Shown one piece after another: positions 18,052 to 30,708 of a stretch of DNA of 64,000 nt. The stretch covers positions 56,305,268-56,369,267 of the forward strand of contig CM043944.1 in assembly GCA_014529385.2 (NCBI GenBank), in the 5' to 3' direction. The position numbers and the translations under genes were made by a program. Under the pieces are notes generated by a model. It was given only the letters and a program-made list of their open reading frames with translations, had not been told where the DNA came from and did not search any database. This DNA comes from Adiantum capillus-veneris (Eukaryota > Streptophyta > Polypodiopsida > Polypodiales > Pteridaceae). Position 1 is the stretch's first letter. Each line of letters begins with the position of its first letter.

Positions 18052-20699
18052 ACTTGCGCGACCCGTTGGTAGAGGCCCTTGCTAGACTTGTGGCCAATTA
18101 GCGCATCCTTGGTACTTCGTAAAACTATGCCAGCGAATATCAGCTCATCAAGAAAATCTGCAGTGAATAAAATCTTACATTTTAAATGTGCATATATTTC
18201 TTGCTGCTAATGGGATAATTAGCCCATTACACAATTATGAACGATGAATCCTCACAGCAACAATGTCCTGCTATGGAGAAAAACCCTGCTAGTCTTTTAT
18301 GAACCAATCAGATTGTATGTCATCTCCAGATATCTTTCTCTCTTCCCCCCTTCTTAATCCTTCCTTTGGGCTCTCCCTTTTGGAGCTAGGATTGATCCTA
18401 TCCTACCTTAGGGTCCTTGTCCTTTTTCTTTTTTTCTAATTCGAAGCTGTTTTTCCCAAAAAAAAAAAAAAAACAATGTCCTGCTATAAAATTGGAATCA
18501 CTATATTACAACTCTCCAACATAGCATAAGCAATACATTTTGTTGCTTCTAATGAAGAATCTCACTATGATGTTGGCCACACTGTACCTTATAAAATCAT
18601 CCACAAGGCCACTAAATTATTTGAACTACCTATGTAGCTTAGACGATAGCTAGGTTACAGGTTGTATCCGCAAACAAAGCGTATCTTGGTCTCAAAGGAT
18701 GTTTTAATGTGGAAGCTATACCTTATTATATAGAACTGTCTGCAAGGCTACTATGAAAGTCAAACCATCAACATAGCTAAGTTTGCTTGCTAGCTAGCTA
18801 CACCAAACTAGAGGGAAACACTAAGATGGCTATTGAATAAGGAAGATTTTCTAACTAGTTCTCTAGATTCTAGTTAGTTATGCCTTACTATACCATGCTC
18901 TCTAGATGGATTTCTAGCTCTCCACGTAGCTAAGAAACTCGCTAGCCAACCCACCATAGTATCCCTAAATCGTTGACAAGGCTAGATAAGTAGCCAAACT
19001 AGCTACATAGCTAAGAGGCCAAGTAGTTGATTAGTTTGCCCCAACTAGCACCCTCAAACTATATTACTTTTTTTAAGATGGTCAAAGTAGCTAGATTGTT
19101 TAACATATAGTTACCTAACTAGGTAGGTAGACTTAGCAAACTATAATATACTATTTAGATGGATTCTAAAGTAACAAGATTTGGTACCTAGCTAACTAAT
19201 TATATAAGCAAATGTCGGGTAAGCTATAACAAAATTTAATAATTCATGTACATGGCTACTGTAGTAACCCAAGTACCTACAAAGGTAAATTGTAAAGTAG
19301 CTAATTGGTCAACTAGCTACCTAAACCATAGAACCCCCTAGTATCTCCATAAAATTGTCAAACTAGCCACACTAAGCTAGTAAAGTAGCTAGTTATTCAC
19401 TATACAACCATCATTCCATACATGCCTTACCTTGGTCGATGGTTTTTGAAGAAAGTAAAAGGCTAGCTACATGTTTAGCTTGCTTACTAGGTAGATGGAT
19501 GGCTAGAAAGCACCCACTACCAATGAAACTTTGACCCTCAGTATCTACATGGCTCCTAAGCCAAGAGAAATTGCTATACAAAGACTGAATTACTCCCAAA
19601 CAAGGTAGGTGTCCCACAGCATGGACCATACCATCCAAATGGGCGTGAATCTAGCCAAACATGTTCATTTAACTTGTTTGGGTAGCTAGGATATGTTATA
19701 CATTAATTTCCAAATGTGTAGTACTATTTCCAAGGCTAGCTCTACCATAAGGTGTGCTATGATCTACAAGTCTAGTGAAGTAGCTACACTACCTTCACAA
19801 CTAGCTAGATAAGTAGAGAGCCAATTAGTGAGATCACTATATTGCGATGTTATGAAGAACAACAAAAATCGACACTACTAAGATATAAACTACAAGGACT
19901 TGAAGAATTGCTAGACCAATCAAACTAGATAAGAAAAATTATAGCAACATCAAGATCACAGATTCCCCTTTCTATTCAAGTAGTGATTAGTTGTCATGTA
20001 CATGGGTTTTCTTTTCAAAAGGGAAAAAAGATTTTCACTAACAATGTGCATATAAAGACTTATGGACTCATCCTCGTTATTCTCTTTTTTTTTTCCCCTC
20101 ATACTCAATAATTGGTTAATAATTTGTCATGATGGTGGAATCTACTTCTTCACAATAATCCATTGACTGATTGGTAATTGAATCTAAACACTTGTGAGTG
20201 AAAGAGGCAATCTCAAAGCAATTTGGAAACAACTATCATCAAATAATATTTTATCTCATGTCACTATTGCTTCAACTCTCCTCCAAGTTCTAAGGGGACA
20301 TTATATGGACTCAATCCACTATTACCAATAAAAATGACCTTTTTTCTCCATCCAAAAACTAAAGGAGAGTTTATGGAGCACAAGCTTCCTCCCTAAGGAT
20401 TCAATTTTTAGCTTGACCTAGCAATGCTTCTAGGAATAGATCGATATCTATAAGCCTTGACATTTCAAGTTCTAGGAAAGTATCTCCTTACAATATTCTT
20501 AGTCATATCTTCATTGAAAAACTTGAAAATAAATACACTTACCATTTACAATACCACTCAAAAAATTCTTGTGCATCTAGCTTGAGAGCAACATTCAACT
20601 TAGGGACGAGTGGAATAACAATTTTCTATGTTGAAAGATACACCTACTTACTTATTATATACCAATCCAATATACCTTGAATGCCAACTTCAACTATGA
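17789..20699. other. No gene recognised; includes (GC)n(GA)n repeat and CTAG-rich block
   Basis: The methylesterase promoter would lie at its left end (upstream on the minus strand, from 17789). A (CG)n(AG)n tract lies at 18010-18047. From about 18630 to 19830 the sequence is saturated with TAGCTA/CTAGCT/AACTAG words. No coding motif was found. Confidence 0.5.
18630..19830. repeat. CTAG/AGCT-rich low-complexity block
   Basis: Words such as GCTAGCTA, AACTAG, GTAGCTA recur every 20-60 bases for about 1.2 kb, on both strands because the words are near-palindromic. There is no fixed period and no ORF, so this is not a simple satellite. Confidence 0.65.
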
Positions 20700-21160
20700 G
20701 ATAGGACCATCTATAGGGATTAGTTAGGCTTAGACAATGTTGCATTCATGCTAATAACATAATAATCACAATTGTAATCACATAATGGAGATTAGAGTAG
20801 AGTGCAGACACAGAATGATAACTAGATTGATCAAAATTGAGTACAAATAGGCTCATTACATAGAGCTAGCCAATGCATCTCATTTGGCATCATGCATGAC
20901 ATCATAAGAGGCTCCAAATTGGTCCAAATTCCTAGAGGACTCATGGGTACTCTTTTTAGCCCATCTATGCACCTTTTTATTGAGTTTATGTGAGGCTTCA
21001 CCATTTAGAAATACCCCACATGGATACCCATACACCCAAGGTACCATATCTTGCTAGTGCATGATTCTTGTCACATAAATATCTAGTAAACTAGGAATAA
21101 TACATATCAAGACATAGGATAAAGCCTGCAAACTCCAACAACCCTTCCCTTGGGGTTTAG
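20700..21160. repeat. Direct repeat copy 1 (pairs with 23160-23570)
   Basis: Shares ordered blocks with 23160-23570, including ATGGAGATTAGAGTAGAGTG, TGATAACTAGATTGAT, CATGACATCATAAGA and CATGGATACCCATACACC. It could be an LTR of a minus-strand element: a purine tract (AAGGGAAGGG on the minus strand) lies just to its right. No primer-binding site was found beside the other copy, so this stays a repeat. Confidence 0.6.
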
Positions 21161-23159
21161 ACTATGAAAACCGATAACTCAAACACATTAAAATCTAGGA
21201 GCATACATCTTTAATCGAAGGACAATACAAGTGGATATCACTCTAATCCGAGAACCAAGAAGAAAACCATTGCAATCTTGAAGCTACCACAAGTCTCTAA
21301 TCCAAGAGCTTGCACTTGAACAATGTCAACAAGTTTGGAACCAAGATAATCCAAGCTCATCTTAGTGTGACTCTAGTGCAAGAGATAGAGGTAACTTCAA
21401 CGTTTTGGCGACCATATGTTGTCTACCATTCTACTTCATCTTCCAGCTTTAGTGCTTCATTGATCTTGATGACGTTGCGACTACCCTAGATTTCTCATTA
21501 GCTTTATTGAATGGAAATGAAAAAGTGCATAGCAATAATGCAAAATGTAGTACTATTTATAATGCTCCTTCCCTTGAAGGTGAGTCTCCCTTTGGGTTTC
21601 TCTCATCACCACTCGTTGTACTTTGGAGAGGTCTTTGCAGTTGAAGACTCTCCAAGCTCAATGTCTGGAGTTTGTACACTGGCACAATGATATCATCATT
21701 GTACATATATTGCAATGTTGTGCTTGGCTGCAAAATTTGTAGTTAAATTGCTAGATGGAGGGGGGGGGAGGAGGGGGGGGGGGGGGGGGGGGGGGGCAGC
21801 ATATATAGAGGGAGTTGAAGAGTTTTCCCTTTGATTTCAAGCTCTTGGAAGATCCAGTTTCTTACTTACTTTGGGTAGGCGTTGATGGCTTGGAGGTAAT
21901 TTTTTGAAGTTTTTGGTGCTTGTGGAAAGCTCTGCTTAATAGGAAGTAGCATTGGTGCTCTCCTCACAAGTAAGAACCCCCTTGAGGCCAGGGTCTTTAA
22001 AGATGGGAAAGATCTTTTTTAAGGAGGGAGGACTCGTTTGCTTTGTGCTTGTTGCTAGGTGTATGAATCATCCCATGTGGACCCCAAAGGGTTACAATGT
22101 ATGATGGAGCATCTTGCTTTGCATCTATCTTGTGTCAAAGAGCCCTCACAAGAGCTTTTCCCTTGCACATGCAAATTTCCTTATTGTGTGTCTTGAAAAC
22201 TAGACTTTATGTATGCCCAATGTCCCAAAATGAGGTGTCTCGAGCCCAAAACCTCTTGTGCCCAGCAACCTATTGTTGGGTAGCTAGACCACTTGTCCCA
22301 TGTCGGCTCTTTGTGGGAGGATGCCAAAAAATGTGGATTATATGGCTCACTTTGTACAATGATAACTACACACACACACACACACACTCAAGTTTGGAAA
22401 TAATTCACGGGCATTAATGGTGGGAAACCTTAAACATTAACGCTAATGAAAGAATTACAACCCCACACAATGGGGTGCGAAATGGGATTTTGGAATTCTT
22501 AGGGTTAAGACCAAGAGCAACGACGCTAATCAAAATCCACAAATACATCGTTGGATGATTGATGCCCAATTATGAAAATTGAGAATGTTAGGATTACTTT
22601 GGAGAGGAGCTTATTACGAATACCTAAATAAAAATGGACTATGGGAGGCTAATGCATTGGCATGAAAATCTATTTTAGATGCCTAAAGATGACTAGGTTT
22701 TTAATTAGCTATTGAGTAGTGGCTTGAGAGTCTTTAATCTAGAGAGCTTGCTCATGCAAAAAAATTGAATGCTAATTGGGCAAAAGATATGCAATGAGGA
22801 CAGTAGGAGAGAGATGCTAAAGATTTTAATGGATGCTCAGGAAAGGATTATTACCTTGAGAGTCTTAAAACTTGAGAACCTACTCATGTTAACCAACTGA
22901 ACACTAACTGAGCATAAGATATGCAATGAGAATAGTAAGAGAGAGATGTTAAGGATCTCAATGAATGATTACAAAATGATTACCACCTCTAATGGATCTA
23001 CCACCATTTATATGGATAGGGAGGTTTAGATAATTTTGCATTCATGGTAGATTAATCACACAATGGATATTAGAGACCTACACAGATAATGCATCGGGGA
23101 TCTTACCTTGGCTTTGCCTAAATACCCAATGTTGGGCATCGAAGAGGCATGGCACCTAA
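21161..23159. other. No gene recognised; poly-G tract at 21757-21796
   Basis: Contains a run of about 36 G with two A interruptions, a short (AC)n at 22370-22387, and a partial third copy of the flanking repeat near 23007-23075. Open frames have no recognisable motifs. Confidence 0.5.
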
Positions 23160-23570
23160 ACTGATATGGATAGGGAGGTTTAGATAATGTTACATTCATG
23201 GTAGATTAATCACACAATGGAGATTAGAGTAGAGTGTAGACAATAAATGATAACTAGATTGATTGAAAGGGAATACAAAGAGGTTCATCATACAGACTAG
23301 CCTCATACATGACATCATAAGAAGCCCCAAATCAGATCAAATCACTAGAAAATTCATGGGTACTCTTTAGCCCTTTTATCCACCCTTTTTACTAAGTCTA
23401 GGTGAGTCCAAACCATCTAAAACTGCCCCACATGGATACCCATACACCAGAGGGTAGCTTTTCTACATGTTAGCACATGATTCTTTCCATGTAGGCATCC
23501 AAAAGACTAGGAATGATACATTTAAGGCACGGACTAAATCCCACAAGCCCCAGCACCATCTCCATTCTCC
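23160..23570. repeat. Direct repeat copy 2 (pairs with 20700-21160)
   Basis: See copy 1. The spacing of about 2.4 kb and the shared orientation fit an LTR pair or a segmental duplication. Confidence 0.6.
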
Positions 23571-24181
23571 CATGTTGGAGATCACTTTCTTGCATCACTT
23601 TGTTGAGGTTACTTGTAAGCCTAATCATTAGCACTCTTACTAACCCTACACAACATCTTATTTTTAAATCCTTTGTGGTCAACATCGCACTTTCTAAGGA
23701 AGTATGAAAACTACCTTGAATGTCTATCTCTTGCTAATGCATTCTAGAGAGGCACATGTTATTCAGACCCATGCATTTATGAGTTATTGTTGTTTATGTG
23801 GACCTCATGTTTGGTACTCTAGGGTCACAATCACTAAAACATCTATTGCATGCTTTAGAAATAACCTTATAATATATTTTTGGCATTTACTACACCCTTT
23901 TGTTTATTGAGTATTTCTTTTTTTTCCTTTTGTTAGTACAAGATGTGTCGAGCATGGAGATAACAAACCTTATTGGATGTGGTGGTTAATCTAGTTTTCA
24001 AAAACTTTGCCACTGACAATCTAAATTCTCAAGGCTTACAGTTAGAAATGTTGCTGTTAGGGCACCAAACCCACCTATCAGTGCAAGAAAGATATAAGAA
24101 TTTAGATCAAAGAGATGTTAAGTTGGATACAGAGTGCCAGAGGAGTGCTAGATCAGAGAATCAAGGTGATGATTGAAACAA
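23571..24181. other. No gene recognised
   Basis: Short frames only, no motif; borders the LTR at 24182. Confidence 0.5.
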
Positions 24182-25110
24182 TGTTACCAGTAGCAAAGGA
24201 CCAAAGACACGGATTGTAAAGAATGAGGATGCAAGAGAGCTACACAAGGCAAGCACAAAGCACACAGAGATGGAAAGCTTCTTCTTCTTCTTCACAGAAA
24301 AGAGAGTACAAAATGACTAAGTGCTAAAGTTGAAAAGTAGCACATATGTACATGCGGTCACTAAGTGTGAACTCGCTAGAAGCGTACTAGGCTGGCACTA
24401 TAAGTGTAGTCCAGCTGTAGAATCATTGGCAGAGATCCTCCGTGTCGGTCACCTAACGCGCCAGTGAGTAAATGCAGTAAGCGGCCAAGACCCGTAGTGG
24501 ATGCCAGCTCAAGGTGTAGAGCTAGACATCTCAACACTCCCCCTCGAGCTCTGCATGTCGCAGAGTCCAAGCATAGTCCGGAAACGTCGAAGCTTCTCAG
24601 CTCCGAGGGCCTTGGTAAAGATATCCGCTATCTGCTCCTCTGTGTTGACGTAGACCAAGTTGATGTCGCTTGCCAACACTCGCTCTCGAACGTAGCGGTA
24701 ATGGACCTCTATGTGTTTGGTCCTAGCATGGAACACTGGGTTCCTAGCCAACTGCATGCTGCTGAGGTTGTCACAATGAATGACAATCTGCTGGTCCACC
24801 TGCACTCGCAAGTCCTCAAGTAATGTGCGTAGCCAAGCTACCTCGCACGCCGCAACTGTTGCACCTCTGTACTCGGCCTCTGTGCTCGATAAAGCAACCG
24901 TAGGCTGCTTTTTGCTGCTCCAAGTAACAGCAGCACTCCCAAAAGAGAACATGAAGCCACTCGTAGATCTCCTATCAACAATGCTACCTGCCCAATCTGC
25001 ATTTGTATACCCATACAATGCTAATGGTGCATCTGCTGCATAGAACAATGCGTAGTCAAGAGTCCCTTGCACATACCTAAGTGTGCGTCGTACCCCCACC
25101 TCTCCACACC
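24182..25110 (-). mobile_element. Truncated Ty1/copia element (RNase H and 3' LTR)
   Basis: Minus-strand order: RNase H coding region, polypurine tract (TCGAGGGGGAG, ending at 24537), then a 3' LTR of about 355 bp (TGTTGAG...GGTAACA, 24536-24182). The 5' portion is missing. The element stops near 25110, just before the primer-binding site of the gypsy element, which suggests disruption by that element or by a later rearrangement. Confidence 0.8.
24509..25099 (-). pseudogene. Copia RNase H domain, open reading frame
   Basis: 196 codons without a stop. It begins with the RT-RNase H linker (LRYVQGTLDYALFY). The RNase H core follows: YTNADWAGS (normally YSDADWAG, so the first catalytic Asp is at the ADW position), SSTEAEYRG, HCDNLSS, and the C-terminal HARTKHIEVHYRYVRE and IADIFTKAL motifs. 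All diagnostic copia RNase H blocks are present, but RT, integrase and gag are absent, so it cannot act alone. The reading frame runs a few codons into the LTR. Confidence 0.85.
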
Positions 25111-25150
25111 ATGTCTATGAGAGAAGTTATAGGCTACCGCTCCCAACAAT

Positions 25151-25162
25151 TGTTATCAAAGC
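25151..25162 (+). promoter_or_regulatory. Probable primer-binding site of the gypsy element
   Basis: TGTTATCAAAGC, two substitutions from TGGTATCAGAGC. It lies about 1 kb upstream of the gag frame in the same orientation. The 5' LTR that should precede it is not intact: copia sequence begins within 50 bases. Confidence 0.5.
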
Positions 25163-26160
25163 TTAGGTTCGTGCTCAGGGCAAGTAGGAGAACAAGTGGA
25201 TATCATCATCACCATCAAAGTTCTACAGTATAGAGCCTATTTTTCCTCTTTAATTCTAAGTTAATTGCTTTTTGCCTTTTTTTTGCCTCTTCTTTTCTGC
25301 TTCTTGAAGCTCATTAAACTCTTCTTTTCCATCCCTCTGAGCTCAACATTATTCGCCCTATTTGAAGTGAGGCTTCTTGCAGGATTTGTACAAGTTCACG
25401 TTGACCGAGCAGAGATGGGTGCTTGCTTATGTAAGCCCAAAGCAATGATTCAAAGGTTCCATAGAACCTCGAAAGCCCAATACCAGTGTGGTTGTTGACC
25501 GACCTCAAGAAACAAAATGAAGATTGGCAAATCTTACTCATATCCATAGCAAAGAAGCTCCTGCAAAAGTGGGTGAAGGGGCGAAGCTACACAAACATCA
25601 TTTCAACCAAACGGTACATGACACTAATGATTGACGTAAGTGCTGAGGAACGAAGACATAGAGCATGCCATTGTTTGCATAAATAATTTTTACAAAAGTT
25701 TTATTATCAAAATTTAATTGGCCTTATTTTACTATTTAGAGGTGATTCACACGGTCTGGCATGTGAGATCCATTGGGAAAAATCCTTCATTTGATATGTA
25801 TGATATACGAAAGTTTTTCTTTGGCCAAAACCCCATGGTTGTCCCCATGTTTATTGTTTTAGGCAAGATATCCTTCACAAAACAAACGGGTTTTTGTGAA
25901 GAATCAACAAAGGTGTTCTTACAACGAATGACAAGTGAAGCGCTCAAATTCCCTCAAGGCGAGGTTCGCATGCAATGCAAATTGTGGAGCATACAAAACA
26001 CAAAGACTTCAATTTCTCAAGGTACAAGTTGTTGGGTTTTTTCTCTCTCTTTGCATTAGTGTGTGTTTACCATGGCAAGTGAGGATATCCCACCTACACA
26101 CACGTTTGATTTTGAGCACGTAGATCAAATCAGGGCACCACGGGTGCTGCTGACACTAAT
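25163..26160. other. Leader/untranslated region before the gypsy gag, no clear gene
   Basis: Lies between the primer-binding site and the first gag-like frame. Small frames in all phases carry no recognised motif. It may be leader sequence of the gypsy element or contain an older insertion. Confidence 0.4.
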
Positions 26161-27190
26161 ATGCATGATGATGATGATCTAGGAGATCATGGGCTTGTAG
26201 ATATGGCTTCTTCCAAGAATTTGGAACATCACCAAAGCATACTTGAAAGCAACCTCTTTGCACTCAATGCAAATGTTACCAATCTTACGGAGTTACTTGT
26301 GAAATTTATGAATTCTCAAACGACTCAAGGAGCCACAAGTGGCACGGTTCAAGGGAACCAAGCTCGCATGACTCAAGGAGTCCAAGACAAGTATTGCAGA
26401 AGGTAGCAATGCATTACTTAAGAATATCACCGTTCATGAGTTTCACGGCGAGGAGCGTGATCGCAACAAGGATGCGGTCTATACGTTCTTACACAAATAG
26501 AGTGATATTCATAGATAGAGACACACCCCGAATATAAAGATGGTTGTGGAAACAATTCTACTAAGTGGTGGATGACATTTCGAATAGATGCTCATCCTCC
26601 GTCTTGGGCTGCGTTTCAAGCTTCTTTCTCCAAAGAGTTTTTGGACTCCAATGAAGAAGATAAGAATTGGTTAGCATGGGATGCATGCCGCATGTCTGGC
26701 CTCTCTCTCACACAGTACCTTTCGAAGTATCGAGAAATCATATTAAAACTAGGTCTAGATGAATTCCAAAGATACGGGGTTTTAATAGAGGTCTTGACAA
26801 AGACTATCATCTTCATCTCAAGACCCAACATCCAAAAACTTTGGAAGAAGCCATCGGTCATGCCCAAAGATATGATGATGACCAAGAGAAAAAAGGAAAT
26901 GTTCCCTACTCTAAGAATACTTTTGCTAAGAGCAATGTGGCTAAGAGCCAGTGGCGACATAGATCTCCCACACGTTCCAAGAGGAATAAGAGACAATCTA
27001 CCTTTCCACACCCACAAGAGGCTAAGAAGCCTAAGCAATCACGAGATACTCCATGTGGTCTCTCAGTACTGCTAATTTTGAGCGTGCAAAGAAACACAAT
27101 TTGTGTTTTAGATGTCTTTTGGACCAACATAACAAGAAAGATTGTCCTCTTTTGCAAGGTAAAGAAAAGGCCATGCACACGGTGCAACGC
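26161..27190 (+). pseudogene. Gypsy gag, frameshifted
   Basis: A first frame (26164-26405) has the S/T/Q-rich N-terminal character of plant chromoviral gag. The frame at 26572-26860 holds the retrotransposon gag core (W..F...F followed by SLTQYLSKYREIILKLG). A +1 switch continues as basic sequence rich in K/R/Q (26850-27050). A CCHC knuckle follows in the next frame at about 27100-27142 ([14 protein letters not shown]). The knuckle keeps C-x2-C-x4-H-x4-C spacing but lacks the usual Gly. At least three frame changes mean no full Gag can be made. Confidence 0.75.
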
Positions 27191-28910
27191 CTCACATTAG
27201 ATTCATCTCCTAAATATTGTGCTGTAGAGGTTCTTCATATGGAAGAAAAGCACCAGTGTTGTGTGCCTACTTCAATGTGGCAACCCACCTTTGGCCCCCA
27301 TGATTTGATTTGCATGCATGACACTATTAATGGACAACGTGTTCGTATTTTAGTGGATGATGGTGCAACTCATAACTTCTTGAACTATAAGCTAGTCAAG
27401 AAATTGAAGCTTACACAGACTCCCTGCTCTCACAAGTATGTGGTGGAGCAGATGTCTGGGAATGATATAGAAGTATGGGACACAGTAGTTCAAGGGGTTG
27501 AGCTTATTGTTCAAGATCATACGATGACCCTTGACTTCCAAGTTATGAACATGGACCGTGCTTATATAATTTTAGGACGTAAATGGGTGCATAGTTTAGG
27601 AAACACATTGCACACTAGTTATGAACACAAATCCTTATCCTTTATGGCCAATGGTAAACATGTGCTTTTGCTTGGTGAGAAAAATATACCATCTGCACCT
27701 CTTATATGTACAGCCGAGATTTCTATTTTGCAGAAAGCAGATTTAATAGATGAAGTCTTTTTGTGTTACTGCTTGTCTCCAAGTCTTGTGAATTCTCAAG
27801 AGCAAAGTGCGGTGAATTCTAGTAATGGTATGCAAAGTGCAATGAATTCTAATGATAAACAAAGTGTTAACAAATCTAACGAGCAAAGTGCTCTCAATTT
27901 TAATTCTATAGAGCAACGTGCAATTGTTGTAAAACAAACATTACAGGAATTACAAGATTCTCCATCCCAGCATAACTCTAGTTTACTTTCTTCTTTTGCA
28001 TGGCAAAAGCTGACTCACTTACTCACGGAGTATAGTGATGTGTTCTCGAATGATTTACCACCGGGTTTACCCCCTACAAGTGATGTGCAGCATGGCATAT
28101 ATGTCTTGACAGGCATTAAACCGGTGAGTAAACCACCTTATCGTATGAGTGCTAAAGAAGCCAAGGAGGTTGAGAGTCAGTTGGTTGACTACCTCGCTCG
28201 TGGTTTCATTAGACCTAGCACTTCGCCTTGGGCATCACCAATTCTATTGGTAAAAAAGAAAGATGATACTATGCGCATGTGCGTAGATTATCGCGGATTA
28301 AATGCGATAACCATTAAGAACAAGTATCCTCTGCCTCGAGTGGATGAGTTGTTTGATCAACTCCACAAGGCAAGATACTATACAAAGATAGATCTTCGTT
28401 CAGGATACCACCAAGTACGTGTCCTACTACAAGATATCTCCAAAACTACCTTTAGAACACGATTCAGGCATTTTGAATTTTTGGTTATTCCTTTTGGTCT
28501 AACCAATGCTCCAACTACATTTATGACACTCATGGATAGTGTCTTACGTCCCTATCTTGGAAAATTTGTTGTGGTTTTCATTGATGACATTCTCATTTAT
28601 AGTAAGACTGAAGATGAACACATAGAACACTTACGATTTAGTGTTTGAACAGCTACGAGCTCACGTGTTGTATGCTAAGCAAAGTAAGTGCGATTTCTTT
28701 AAAACAAAGATACATTACCTCAGTCATGTGATCTATTATTCTGGCATTAAGATGGACACTGACAAGATCGCTACCATTCTTCGATGGCCACATCCCAACA
28801 TGGTTGAGGAGCTTCAAATATTTTTAGGCATGGCTGGATTTTATCGACAGTATATCCGTGACTATGTCAAAATCATTGTTCCTATGACAGATCAACTTAA
28901 GCAAAGGTAA
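27190..28910 (+). pseudogene. Gypsy protease-reverse transcriptase
   Basis: A long open frame runs to 28648, then a shift continues at 28641-28910. The protease segment at about 27350-27400 reads [16 protein letters not shown]: the catalytic D-S/T-G is D-D-G here. An Asn/Ser/Gln-rich linker of about 40 residues (roughly 27790-27920) precedes RT. RT motifs are clear: [86 protein letters not shown], and the catalytic [11 protein letters not shown] frameshift at about 28640, the altered protease site and broken downstream domains mark it as dead. Confidence 0.9.
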
Positions 28911-29400
28911 GACCTTTTCTTGGGAAGAAGCCCAAAAACGCAGTTTTGAATAGCTCAAGATAGCTATAGCCACTGCTCCCATCCTACCAATCGTCGACCC
29001 ACTTAAGCCGTTTGTGGTAGAGATTGATGCTAGTGATAAAGCCATTGGTGTGGTACTTCTTCAGGAGGGAAGACCTATAGCCTTTGAAAGTAAAAAGTTA
29101 GATAGAGCTCAACACGATTATTCTGTTTATGAGCGAGAGCTCTATGCCATAATTCACGCTTTACAAAAGTGGCCACACTATTTATATGGTGCCGAGTTTG
29201 AAGTAGTTTTTGGCCATGAAAGTATCAAATAATTTACTACTCAAACAAACTTGAAGGGCCGTAAAGCTAGATGGGTAGAAATCCTTCAAGATTACAATTG
29301 TAAGCTACGATATCGCAAGGGGCGATTTAATGTAGTAGCGGATGCACTAAGTCGGATTCCTCAGATTAATTCACTTGCTTTCACAAAACTAAAGAGTGGA
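28911..29400 (+). pseudogene. Gypsy RNase H
   Basis: Encodes EIDASDKAIGVVLLQ (first catalytic Asp), IAFESKKL, YSVYERELYAIIHALQKWPHYLYG (catalytic Glu), then after a stop TAA at 29230 the KARWVEILQDYN and DALSRIP segment that ends plant gypsy RNase H. One in-frame stop separates the halves. Confidence 0.85.
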
Positions 29401-29549
29401 TTTTTGCAGTCAATACGTGGCAAGTATGCACACGATCAATCATATGCTAAAGTGTGCAGTGCAGTTTTAAAAAGGGATCCCTCACACTCACATGTCTCTA
29501 AACAGCCAGATCAACATGTCTCTACATGCGCAGATAGAAACTCCAACAC

Positions 29550-30600
29550 ACATAGCTCCACCCCTACTCAGGAAGAGCTTAAGCGATGGAAGATTTTTTC
29601 CATTGATGATGGCTACTTACTCCACAAAGGTAGAGTATGTGTGCCAAAGGACTCAGACACTAGGCACCAAATCTTATTTGAGTGTCACGATAGTCCAAGT
29701 GCTGGTCATCCAGGTATTCGTAAGATGTATGTCTTCGTTCGATGGTAATTTTATTAGACGGGCTTACATCATGATGTTCAAGAGTACGTACTAAACTGCC
29801 AACAGTGCCAAGTTAATAAGGGAGAGTGCCTCAAGGTAGGTGGCCTTTTACATCCTTTAGAGATTCCACAAGGTAAGTGGGAGAGTATCTCTATGGATTT
29901 TGTAGTAGGACTACCTACTACAAATCGTGGCCATGATGCCATTTGGGTAATTGTAGACGTCTCACAAAGATGGGTCGATTCATTCCCACTAAGACTACAG
30001 TTAAGACGCAAGAATTAGCATGGCTATTTGTAGAGCATATATATAAACTCTACGGTCTTCCAGCTAGTATCATTAGTGACAGAGATCGAAAGTTCGATAA
30101 TCACTTATGGAGAGCTGTGTTCCAAAAGTTGGAAACTAAACTTAATCTAAGTACGGCTGATCAATTAGAAACGGATGGTCAAACAGAAAGAGTTAATCAA
30201 GTGCTAGAGGATATGCTACGAGCGTACGTTAGCAAGAAGCAAGTCAATTGGGAAGACTCCTTACCTATATTGGAATTTGCTTATAATAGTTCAAAGCATG
30301 TGACTACAGGGTTTAGTCCATTTATGCTTTTGTACGGATTTCAACCTAGATCACACGTTACAGTGGGGTTGGCTAAGGAGAAGATACAACAAGCGAAGGA
30401 TTTTCTCCAAGACCATTTTGACATGCTTCGAGTTGCTCGACAAAATGTTAAGCAAGCTCAAGATCGATATAAGAAGTACGCAGATGAGCATCGTCGTCTT
30501 GCTACTTTTGAAGAAGGAGACAAGGTTTTCCTCAAAGTTCCGGAGCTAAACTTTCACCATGCTATTGTGGACCGTTTACCATTCTCAAACGTATAGGTCA
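29550..30600 (+). pseudogene. Gypsy integrase
   Basis: The zinc-binding H2C2 start is seen as RHQILFECHDSPSAGHPGIRK before a frame break near 29745. The catalytic core follows in pieces: SMDFVVGLPTTNRGHDAIWVIVD (29890-29960), then FIPTKTT, YGLPASIISDRDRKF, STADQLETDGQTERVNQVLEDMLR, the WEDSLPILEFAYNSS block and FSPFMLLYG. The D-D-E residues can be located, but a stop or shift occurs between the H2C2 and the core. Confidence 0.85.
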
Positions 30601-30708
30601 AGGGGCTTATAAGTTAGCTCTTCCAGAGCACTCATGAGTTCATCCTGTTTTTCATATTAGCCATTTACAAAAACAGCTAGATAGAATGATAATGTCATTG
30701 ACACAGGT

